A stretch of DNA of 33,367 bases, from assembly GCA_001687465.1 (NCBI GenBank), contig LVLI01000518.1, forward strand, positions 1 through 33,367, in the 5' to 3' direction. Position numbers and translations under genes: made by a program. This DNA is from Halocafeteria seosinensis. Taxonomy: Eukaryota > Sar > Bigyra > Bicosoecida. The notes under the pieces were generated by a model. That model had not been told where the DNA came from, made no database searches, and worked only from the letters and a program-made list of their open reading frames with translations. Positions 20,001 through 29,701 of the stretch are shown here, one piece after another; positions within the stretch are counted from its first letter, which is position 1, and each line of letters begins with the position of its first letter.

Positions 20001-21364
20001 AGAGCTGCGAAGACTTTGCAATCCAGACACTATATTCTTGGTGGCACCATGGGCCTGTTGAGATGTGTAGTCTTCCTCAACTGCTGATCCATTAACATAG
20101 GTGGCATCAAGGCTACAAGCTGACGCAGGAACTGCCATCCACCTGGAGTTCATTGTCACTGGATGCCCAAAGACTCCGCTTCCGGGAAATATTGGGACGG
20201 TGAATATACATGACATCGTGAAAGCATTAAAAACATACACCTGAGAGCGCAGTACAATCAGAACAAAAGGAGAGTATTCCGATGAAATAATATTTCTCAC
20301 GGGCTCTTGAAATCGTATTCGATTGATGAACCTGCGGGTTGTACGTATCGAAGTGGAGCATCCTTGAAGAATGGTACGTCTCAAGATGTAGCACTTACTT
20401 GTTCTCTTTAACTGAAAAGACTCGGACATCAGTGACTCGAAAGGTGTGGCGCCCTGCTGGCTCTAGCTTGCGTTTCGAACGCTTCTTGCTTTTGCTGTCC
20501 TTTTTCTTGTTCGGTTCAGCTGAAAGATCGGAGGGGCTCCTAGAGCTAATACACTTGTACGTACCATGCCAGATGACACTTACCATTTGCTTCCTCATTT
20601 CCTTCGGGAGGGCAAGCTGCCACCAGCAAAAGGGGCTGGTGGGACGTGAGCCTGTGTACGGCTTCGCTGATTATCTCCTTCTTAGCGTCTGACGACATGC
20701 TTCTCAATGCTTCAATGCCCAGTGGGCTCTCCAGTTGGCTGTTCGGTGGAAACGCAGCAATGCGGGTAATTGCATAGGGGGTCTTGATGGAGGCTATCTG
20801 CTTCGTCAAAGCTGGATTAGATGGATTGATAGCATGCACTTGAAAGCCGTCCGGGTAGCAATTGCACAGGCACTTCCCGTATGGTTCCACCGAAATGATG
20901 TGGGTGTTCAACACGACAGCTGTCGGACGAATACCTTGTCCGCCTTCAGTACTATCTCCGTTCACCTTGTACGACTCGGGACGCCCATTCATGTACATTG
21001 CCTGTTGTTCCTTTACTGGTGAATGTGCACGATGCAGGGATCCTTGGTCGTTGGAATCACCGTTGCGGAATTCTGGCTCTGAGGGACCACGGTCCTGCTG
21101 GCTTGTTTCAAAAACATGTTGCTCCGATGAATTTCCATCAGGTGCCACCATGTCATTGACGGGCATGACTTTCATATCACTCGTCGCCTCTGCCGCACCA
21201 TCTACAGCATCACCACCAAAAGGAGATCCTGTCCGTGCGAGCTCGGCGTCATCGTCGTTAAAGTGGTGCGTTGTTTGCTGACAGCATGACGGGCTGTTGC
21301 TCCCTTCCTCTCCTCCCGAGGAACATATAGATGCGTCATTCTCTCCCGAGCGTCTCTCGGTCAT
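17064..21364 (-). CDS. BCAS3 / ATG18f-type WD40 beta-propeller protein
   Basis: Exons 21364-20584, 20519-20399 and 20331-17064 join in frame to 1389 residues. Introns are 64 and 67 nt with GTAAGT donors. 21364 is the first ATG. After a 160-residue acidic disordered N-terminus, propeller blades begin (TAVVLNTHIISVEPYGK). They continue with VTDVRVFSVKENKFINRIRF, AHSTRVAELKFNSDGSLLAT with ANERGQAVKIFR (about 549-580) and LLYILERGLTSVKILDIAF with SSHGTCHCYRI (about 646-684). This sequence order matches human BCAS3 and plant ATG18f/g/h, which bind phosphoinositides and act at phagophores or in cytoskeletal polarity. A BCAS3-type region follows (around 800-900, PRSLWLQGEG), then a Ser/Thr-rich tail and a polybasic end (KKKKGKGKKK). 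A lysine-rich insert (KKKDSKSKKRSKRK) occupies a loop at about 264-278. The protein is longer than human BCAS3 (about 930). Confidence 0.88.
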
Positions 21365-22468
21365 CCTTTCCACGCACAGGCCGCTAATGCCTCGTGTTAT
21401 ACAGTCAGACAAGGCACTTCAACTTGAAGAAAGTTGGGAGACGAAACTAACGATGGGGTGAACGGATGCCTCCCCCTTCTTTTTCTCTCTATCGTCGTAC
21501 TCGTGACGATTCCACAAGTCCAAACGGCACAATTGCCCTCCTTGTTTTTTGTTGATTATGGCGAGAATGAACGTAAAAATCACGACAATTCAATTATACG
21601 GCCTGTCATTGAAGTGTTCTGGGGCCCTGAGGGACAGGCTGGACAGCGCATCAATCAAACTTGAAGTTTCTCATCTCACCCACCCCCTTCGGTAGACTGA
21701 CCGCACGCACACCAGTCAGTGAGTGACTATGTGCCGTCTTGGACCATGATGATGGACTACTGTTGGATGGGGTGGAATGTGCCATTGTATCTGTGCTACA
21801 GTAGAACGGACAGATGGACAGCAACAAAGTCCGGAGATCTGGAGATCGCACGCCCAAACGCCAGGATCGTAAGAAGCGTAGCAACCAAGAATGAGAGTCA
21901 TAGCAGTGTTTTTGACCCCAGGGTGCAATGAATATCCCACGGCATGGTTCACCTAACCGTGATGGGTATCATCCAACGCTGCTCCTTAGGGAACCTAGCG
22001 GCGTAGCATGGTAGAGTACATGTGCATCATGATGTACATGTGGTGCCTCCGGTGCCCGCTGCTGCAGCAAGGCACTGCATGCTGTGTTTTGACTAGCATC
22101 TGCCAGTACGGCCTAGTATCGCGCATCTGCAACACGTTTATGTTGCCAAGGGTTCGTGCGTGTAGGAAACCTGTGGATGACGCTTGTGTGTGTGTACACT
22201 GTGTAGTATACCGTGGTACAATACAGCACTCTGCAAAGGCGATGGCGATACATGGTCCCTCCAACAACTATATGCTCCACAGTCACTTTTCATTGTTCCT
22301 GTCGCTCGTACATGTGCATGGTAGTGTTGCTAGCCACGGACCAGATGTATGGATTGGAGGACCCCATATCCCGTCTGTGTCCTTGCCCATGTCTGTAGCA
22401 TAAACCTGACAAGAAGAATTTCCAAACCACCACGTCCGTGTGTATATATGTATGTATGCACGTTCCAC

Positions 22469-22606
22469 GTTGAATACACACGCACACACACCCACACACT
22501 CGGTGATACTACTTCCAGCCCCTAGGACCTTAGGTGTGTGTGTATTCAACTTCCAGCCGATGGACCATGGTCCATCCCACCTTTGAGTAAGTGTGTATTC
22601 AACTTC
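22469..22606. repeat. Inverted repeat with an additional direct copy
   Basis: GTTGAATACACACGCAC at 22469-22485 pairs with GTGTGTGTGTATTCAAC at 22534-22550, with one mismatch over 17 bases and a 48-base loop. The right arm is repeated directly: GTGTGTATTCAACTTC occurs at 22537-22552 and 22591-22606. The shared word ATTCAACTTC suggests a small duplicated element rather than a plain microsatellite. Confidence 0.6.
22560..22575. repeat. 16-bp perfect palindrome
   Basis: ATGGACCATGGTCCAT is self-complementary, and its half site recurs at about 22619 as GTCCATGGTCCAGG. It lies 400 bases upstream of the UBE2H start codon, so it could be a regulatory dimer site; this is untested. Confidence 0.5.
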
Positions 22607-22633
22607 AACTATAGTAAGTCCATGGTCCAGGAA

Positions 22634-22656
22634 GTTGAAGTTGGCTCAACTTCAAC
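22634..22656. repeat. Short perfect hairpin, 10-bp stem
   Basis: GTTGAAGTTG and CAACTTCAAC flank the three bases GCT. The arm contains the CAACTTC word also found in the repeats at 22547 and 22600. Confidence 0.55.
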
Positions 22657-22974
22657 GTGGATACCTTGCGGCAGGAAGTCAGTACAGCTATACAGAGCGA
22701 GTTGTGTACATTCTGGTCTCCCCGCTGGCAGTTTCAGTAGTAGACTATTGAGAGTCCTCGATAAGAACAAGGTGGAATTTGGACCGAATTATCAAGGTGG
22801 TGGAACGTGCACTTGCTTGGAAGGACAGCACTCTCACGCGTTCGCCTTGAGATCCCCTTTGAAACCCTTTTTGTAGTTTTTTTCATTCGGAGGGAAGGTT
22901 ACTCCATCGGATCGATCGTATCTGGTATCTTTTCGCACTAGACGTCCGCCGCAGATACAGCCCCTGCAACTACG

Positions 22975-24274
22975 ATGGCGGCCAGTTCAGCGCGACGACG
23001 GGAGAAGGATGTAATGGCTCTGTATGTACTTTGGACGCTTGCCATGTTGAAGTTGGTGTTGAAGAAGCCCGTGTCGGGAGGTGTTTATGGTGGTTTACTC
23101 TTGTTTTCGTGTGCTACTAGGGGCTGTTTACCGTCTCCGTGCGTGCGTCTATGCTGTGTGCAGACTGATGAGCAACTACGACGTGGATCTGGGAAACGCC
23201 GGTGGAGATTTCGGCGTGAGTCAAACGGGCAATGGAACCCAAGTGAATGGGTCCGGAGGCAGTAATGCCAGTAGTAGCAACAGTAGCGCCACCAATGGGA
23301 GTGGAGGAACTGGACAAGGACATCAAAGCTCCAGCAGCTCAGGAGGAGGCGTGAACGCTAGTGGTCTCATTGAAGAATTCACGGTCAAATTCAAAGGCCC
23401 AGAAGACAGTACGTCAGAGTATAATAATCCGCTTACTTGGAACATTACGTGGATGCTACTCATTGAATTGTGTTATAAACAGCACCTTATGAAGGTGGAC
23501 TGTGGTACGTTAGTGTTAGACTTCCGCAACAGTATCCGTTCAAGTCCCCTTCGATTGGCTTTCGCAATAGGATGTTCCATCCGAATGTGGTATGTCTACT
23601 CAACCCCGACCCTAGGAAGGCACAGGACACCATGAATAGAAGGAGATATATTTGTCTTATATGTGCTCCAAATGCTACAGGATGAAAGCAGTGGCAGTGT
23701 GTGCTTGGATGTTATCAGTCAAACGTGGACGCCGATGTATGGTATGTTCTTGCCGGGGTAATCGTCTCGCACAAATTGCAACAGTATATGCTTACCCGGT
23801 TTTTCCCCTGTTGGCTTATTCAGATTTAGTAAATATTTTTGAACAGTTTCTTCCGCAAGTAGGTATTCATAACATGTGATATCATGTAATGTGCTCGTCC
23901 ACCCGCTTGTATGCCACACAACCGCAGCTTCTAAGGTACCCAAACCCCACCGACCCCTTAAACGGAGAAGCTGCGCATCTCCTCTTGCGCGAACCAGAAC
24001 AATATAAGAAGAAAGTCAAAGGTAAGAATGGCGTATGTCGAACTGTTGTGCAATCGCTTCGTTGACGTTGCGGGGTTCGGCTGGCACAGATTACGTTGTA
24101 AAGTTCGCCACCGAAGGAGCCTTAAACGGGTCAACGGGGTCATCCACACAAAATGGTGGTCATACGGAACCTTCCTCCTCTGGCGTAAAGCCAGCGGATA
24201 CACCGGAGTCCATGGAGGATATGGAAATGGAAGATGATAACCAGTCAGAGGTTAGCGAGCTTTCAGACTTGTAG
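22975..24274 (+). CDS. Ubiquitin-conjugating enzyme E2, UBE2H / Ubc8 family
   Basis: Seven exons (22975-23021, 23164-23408, 23483-23589, 23681-23741, 23824-23858, 23928-24021, 24090-24274) join in frame to 257 residues. The UBC fold is complete: N-terminal helix [15 protein letters not shown], strand [31 protein letters not shown], the HPN motif (130-132), catalytic cysteine in SGSVCLDV (Cys141), [19 protein letters not shown] and [16 protein letters not shown]. The closing helix [12 protein letters not shown] and an acidic tail ending EVSELSDL match UBE2H, the E2 that works with the GID/CTLH ubiquitin ligase. It is longer than human UBE2H (183 residues) because of a roughly 55-residue Ser/Gly/Asn insert in the loop before strand EEFTVKF. 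Introns are 68-91 nt except the first (142 nt). It is convergent with the fusion gene on the other strand, 107 bases apart. Confidence 0.95.
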
Positions 24275-24381
24275 GATTTAGGGTATAGAATATTTGAAAC
24301 ACAAACTCCTAGCGGGTGTTGGAAGCGAAGACTTACCTCCTTCACTTCTTGAGGGGTTTTACAAAGAAAATATACCACCTG

Positions 24382-27300
24382 CTATTCCGAAAAAGGATTA
24401 CTGGAAAAGTACCCTTCTTCCTCGAGTGCCCGGATGATACCGTTCAATCGCTTCGCCCATGTTGCTGGGCTCTTCTTAGCAACAAAATTGACCAAAAAGG
24501 AAGGGACTTTGCCACGGAAGTCAGCATTGGAGGTAAAAGTCGTTGCAGACGATGATTCCCCAGTTTCTGTTATTGTGAAACCACTAACTCCTAAAAGCAC
24601 GGCCCGGATGTATGGATGACGTGGGGGAGCAACGCAGTGGAACCCATTGCGGAAGCATACGGCCAAAGAGCATCCGCTGGAATCGGGATATACCGCCCGA
24701 AACAATACGCAGTCTCGTTGAGCAACGACTGCACTGAATGGCGGAGCCGGTGTATCCGCAAGCTTATAGTAAATGCAGTTGTGACAGTCCAATCGGCAAA
24801 GCTCAGACACGTTTTCCCACGACCTATCCCATCTTCGATAGTTGGTCACATTGACAACAGCTTCCGTAACTTTGTGGCATTTCTTAGTAGGAAGATTGAT
24901 AGTCCCCGTAACTGCCCGGATAGCATCGTGAGAACCAACATCTTGCCGAGGTTTTCCAGATGGATAATGCTTCGCAGGGTTCTCCATGTAGTTAGCTGCT
25001 GGTGCGGGCTTCCGTTCCTTCTTCCAGTTATTGCATGACGGTGCTTCCAGATCACTCCAAGAGATTTTATCTACTTCATGACGAGGATCGGAATGCATAA
25101 AAACATGCATACCTAGCTCGTGGTTATCCACGACCTGCGAACATCTCTAAATATATCTATTCTTGGGACCACATACATCAGAATTACTACATACCGATTT
25201 ATACTCTTCTGAGTATACGTCATCTCTGTTCAGTCTCAACAAATACTGCGCGTCTTCCGAACTTGTTGGAAACTGACCACGAACACACCCCCATGCGCTA
25301 TCGCTACGCGAGGCGATGACGTAAGTTGGAGACGATAACAAGCGCTCTGCGTCTCCCCTGAATGTTGAAGGCGCAATACGTGTTCTGTCACGTTGCTCGG
25401 AGCTACAGGGCTCCGTTCCATATATCCATGTAAGTATACTACTATGCTGCAGGCCTTGTACTGTGCACACATATGGTTCCACATCTTTTTCATAATCATC
25501 TTGGATATCGATGTCGTGCCTACTAACAAACTGAATTTCTGGTATAACTCGGGAAGCCGTTTCATCGTCTATTTCATTACCCGTAGCCATTGTTTCCATC
25601 AGTTCTGATCTATCTGGTACTAGATTTGCCCATGAAAGGTTCTTGAGAGCTGGAAAGAAAGGTGCCAACATACACGAAGGGATGCTTGTTTCTTCACCGG
25701 TATGAGACAAGGTGACGTCAATCGAATGAAGCTGAGATTCTTTCTTGCCCACTTTCGTTGAGAGACCGATCTTTCCTTCTTTGATGGGCCGCAGAAGTCT
25801 CTCTAGCATATCCGAATGTCTTGAAGAGTCACTTGAACTGGGACTTCGTTTAGGCGAATCTGGCGAAGACAGTAGCATGCGATCATGGAAGGTATCAACG
25901 AAAGAAAATCGCATTTGTCGGACCGTGTGGGTGTTGGGTGAAAACAAGTGCCGCGCCGCCATGGATAAAGTCGCCAGTTCCGTGATCTTAGCATTGAACT
26001 TGATGTTCTCCTGGTGAGTGCGGGCATCACGATCCTCCCAAAGATGACCCAGCTCTGCAATGACACCGTCTGATATATCGAACGGCAATTTTTCGGCCTC
26101 ATGATGAGCTTTATCGTCCGATTTGGGGGCCCGGGGCTGAAGGAATGAGAAATAACTTCCCAAATAGCCCAGTCGCTGGATTGCTTTCTTGGCTCGCACA
26201 GAAGAGGTGCACTGTCTACACAGTTCTTCCGCCTCATATTTCGGTAGGTGGCACAAATGGCTTCGCAAGAATGGCACAGACAGTCTATCAGAAAGCAGGT
26301 TTGTTAGTCTCTGTTTTGGACCACCTTCAGATCGCACACTATTCACCCAGTCAATGTAGTCCAAGTACAATCGCTTGACAGCGCTCAAGATCACCCTTCG
26401 GCAACGGCAAGCATCCACAATAGGAGTGGCATATCCTTTCTTCTTGCGGTCTTCGATGCCATGTATGATAAACTCAGCACCCAAAGGAATGCGGCCATTC
26501 CGGACGAAGCGCACCAGCCCTTTCCCACCAGAGGATGCAGGTGCCTGCGCAAAGTTCATTTGAAACACTGCGGGTACAAACTGGGTAGGCCTTTCGTTCT
26601 CCTTCTTTTCATCGTGTTTCATAAGCTTCATCATTGCACCAAAACTCCATTTACTTTTTTTCTCTTCCTTGGGGGAAGCAGCATCTGACTTCGCTCGGGA
26701 TGGTCTTCGCGTCTCGCTGACATGGCGGGCTAATTCAGTACAACTTCTCTCACAACTGTATTGATGAATATAGAGTTGCCGAACAGTATCCCAACTATCT
26801 TGTGGCTGCTCTAGTGTTACTTCATCCACCGACAGTCCTGGCGTACAACCCAGCAATTCCGGTACCCACTTTAACGAAAAATTACCGAACTGGTCCAATA
26901 AATCAACGACCGCATCGGATTGAGGATCGATCAAGGCCGACGGAGATAATGAAGGAGCGGAAGGCTCTATCAGCAGTCCAGCAGCCCACTGAAACACAAA
27001 CGATAAATTCAGCAAACTCCATTCAGTAGCATATGTAGCAATAAAACGAGCTCCCAGACCCCAGGGGAGCATGAGATACTTGCACCAGAAGTTGGCTAGT
27101 AACATTAATCCCGGATGCATCGATTTAATGGAAAAATTGTCCTGCTGTATCGAGATTTCTTGCGCAAGCTCGGTAGACAAACCGTTCAAAGAAAACGGCA
27201 AAAATGGTCCCACTCTTTCTAGACAAGAGTTCTTGCATTGGTCACGAATTCGCTCCCCGGGTAACGAATAGCGCTCGGGTAAAGTTCCTGTTTGCTTCAA

Positions 27301-29337
27301 GCATCTAACGCTGGCATCCACCAATGGATATCCTGTAGTTCCCGAGAAAAAGGAAGCAGCTCTTTCTGATTCAGTTACCGGAACAGTTGTGAAATCTTCG
27401 CGGGTGCTATTCACTAACTTTTCCAGCTCTAAGGCATGCCCGTCACCCCAGCTATACCTACTGTAATTCACGCTCTTGTTGCCGTCATGAGAGACCAGGG
27501 ATTCGAGAGGTAGTCCCAGGGCCCATGGGAAGGAAGCCAGTTCAGGCCTTTGAGGGCCGATGAGTGAGTGCGGCTGTTGCACAATATACTGGTTCTGAAA
27601 ATCACGAACTAGGAGAGATTCTAGCGCGGACCTCGCCTTCTGTTTCTGTATCCGCGTTTCTAATTCAAGTTCTAGCAATTTCTTGGATCCGCCACAACGC
27701 CGCAGCAATGTTGTGGACGCGTTCACATATGCATGAGGGGATTCCAAGGGATCCACATCATGAACCATTTTCCTAATGTCTTCAGGTAGATCGTCTGTGG
27801 ATCTGTTGCTGCCAATACCGGTCAATGCCAGCACAGGAGTCCAATATAATTCTATTATGCATGGTACGTATTTGTCCGCAGGTAGTTCGTTCGATGGATC
27901 GCATTCCTCGATGGTTAGGTCAACAGCGGCTGTTGCTTCCACAAGAAAATGTGCTGTCCACCATAGTGTCCGTGCATCAATGGCACCCGAAGTCAAAAGT
28001 GCATCAATTCCGTGCTGATGCTGATAGGAGATAAAGTCGACCACTGGTTCTCCACTAGCAGCTTGGTAAGCTGTATCACCCTGAATGTGATCCAAAGCAC
28101 TACGGTTACAGAATCGACTGAGGTGGGTCAGATGGTATCCAGAGGCTAGCAATAGAGGCCAGTCAAGTGGATGTACAGAAGGACTCGTTTCACAACTTGA
28201 CAACGCATCAAAATTTGACTTCAATTTGTGTTGGGGAATTCGACTGTGGCAACCGTGTGAGTTCACGTCTAAACTAGTAGCTCCGTGCGACATAGAAATA
28301 TCTGGATCTATATCTGCGTCCTGTTTCCTAGGTAGTGCGTAAAATTTTGCTTCAGCGAAGGCTAGACAGTGTAGCTGCTTGTCAGGAAATTTTGAAACCC
28401 TCGCAAAGTCCTCGTAACTGATCGCAACTGGGGCATAAGATAGAACCTGTTCTGAAGGCACCATGCTTCTTTCTCCATTAGTTGTACCATTTTCTTCAGT
28501 ATGGGATTCTTTCGTGCAGGACGTCGCACTTCGATTCAAGGTCACAGGGCATATCTTGGAGAAAAGACTGTGCAATGTCGTCTGTCGCCCGGATTGCATA
28601 ACACGGTACTCAGTCGAGCTCTTTGACGTAAAGAGATGTTTGCTGTCATATGCCATCACAAACGGGTCTTCGGATGCAGTTGCTACGATCCGCTTCTTGG
28701 CAAACTCCTTGCATGTGCTCTGCAAAACACGAGTTCAAACAAAATACATACCATTCATTCCCCCAAGATGCGGTTGCACAACTGTGATCAACACAGCGAG
28801 CACCCACACTCGACAGCAAAGACATACCTCTAGTGTTTGCTCCACGCTGTCTTGGTTGCCAATATACTTGACGTGGACCTTATCTTGCGGTCCTAGCCTC
28901 ATTTGTAGACAATGAAGGACCCATGGCAGTACGACTGTCCGGTTGTACACTTTCCTTGGATGCGTTGGCGAGCGCTCATCCAAGGCCCCCGAAGCGTGGA
29001 CGCCTGCCCCGTCGGCAATATCGTAGGAAGCACTGTACACGAGGAGACACACCGTCAGAGAAGACGATTTAGAGCCATTTTGCCGCGTCTGTTCGAGTAT
29101 TGTCCTCTCCGGTTTCCCTGTTTGGGACGGGAATGCCGGGATTCCTGAGCCTCCCCGAACCCACAGGAGATCATCCCCAGTGAGCAGAGTGTCCCACAAA
29201 GCTGGCGCCTCCTCGTGGAAGCGGTCTTTCCAGTGTAAAACACTTAATAAGGCATTATCGTCCAGTTGGGAAGGGTTCAATTGGATCTGAGGAGCCGGAT
29301 TTTGGCGTCTACTGTCCTCTGTGGACGACGCAGCCAT
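24382..29337 (-). CDS. Cryptochrome/photolyase-like protein fused to a START domain
   Basis: Exons 29337-28828, 28719-25195 and 25134-24382 join in frame (both introns phase 0, GTATGT donors, 108 and 60 nt) to 1595 residues. About residues 100-290 resemble the photolyase alpha/beta domain (VVLPWVLHCLQMRLG, then ISYEDFARVSKF). About 400-800 match the cryptochrome/6-4 photolyase FAD domain: GAIDARTLWW, ALESLLVRDFQNQY, FPWALGLPLESLV, TGYPLVDASVRCL (632-644), LANFWCKYLMLPWGLGARF (711-729) and DQFGNFSLKWVPEL (779-792). A roughly 55-residue insert splits the core, and the DxDW...GNW flavin motif is largely lost (EWSLLN, then FVFQW). Residues 850-1345 are unrecognised. Residues about 1415-1585 are a START lipid-binding domain (TNYRRWDRSWENVSELC, PPFSAVVAQRDCVLFR, VPSFLVNFVAKKSPA). 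Typical cryptochromes are 500-700 residues. Repair or flavin photochemistry is doubtful; lipid binding is plausible. Confidence 0.8.
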
Positions 29338-29701
29338 TCTACGAGCACACAATCCAACCTATCACATAAACCAATATAGTATACCACTATCAAACAGACT
29401 GCAACTACCTCCAATACGCCCGTATACAGGCAGAATGTCTCCTCAAGAGCCAGATCCGGGCCGAGAGCCCGGACTATGGGATGTCCGGGCTACGAGCCCG
29501 GAGAGGAAGAATCTCAAACCTGGTGACAGGGAGTTGTAGCGTTGTGCCATTAAGTGCTTGATGAAGTGGACTGCCGGAATTTATGGTTAATTTTTCTTGA
29601 AACTACCGGGAGATCCAATTCTACTTTGGTTCTACTGTAGTTTCGGGAATAACCCATACAATCTTGAACTCTTATAGAGTGAAGTTAGTTGAGTGCGCGC
29701 C
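29338..29701. other. Spacer between the TBC1D19-type gene and the fusion gene
   Basis: These 364 bases must hold the 3' untranslated region of the RabGAP gene and the promoter and 5' untranslated region of the fusion gene, both on the minus strand. The only structured element I see is the pair of GC-rich hairpins at 29455-29502. Confidence 0.5.
29455..29502. repeat. Twin GC-rich hairpins, TCCGGGC-N5-GCCCGGA
   Basis: Two perfect 7-bp stem hairpins with 5-base loops occupy 29455-29473 (loop CGAGA) and 29484-29502 (loop TACGA), 29 bases start to start. They lie 118-165 bases upstream of the fusion-gene ATG. A paired palindromic regulatory site, a structured 5' leader or a 3'-end element of the upstream gene are all possible. 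Confidence 0.7.

Larger units (their letters stand above)
21365..22974. other. 1.6-kb divergent spacer between the BCAS3 and UBE2H genes
   Basis: This presumably contains both promoters and 5' untranslated regions. ORFs here (for example 22008-22403) have cysteine- and valine-rich repetitive composition from GT/CA-rich DNA and look spurious. The right part (22436-22660) carries CA/GT tracts, an inverted repeat, a palindrome and a short hairpin, annotated separately. GTACATGTGCAT occurs near 22016 and again near 22311. Confidence 0.5.

Noticed and set aside
22008-22403. 131-residue plus-strand ORF in the BCAS3-UBE2H spacer
   Set aside because: Cys/Val/His-rich composition from GT/CA-rich DNA, overlapping ORFs of similar length on the other strand, and no recognisable domain or splice continuation.
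23081-23635. 184-residue ORF as a complete protein
   Set aside because: Only its middle (23164-23408) is UBE2H exon 2. The start lies in intron 1 and the end is a wrong-frame reading of exon 3, which in the correct frame gives [14 protein letters not shown].
24382-25131. START domain as a separate gene
   Set aside because: No promoter space and no ATG near the frame start. A canonical 60-nt phase-0 intron joins it to the upstream frame.
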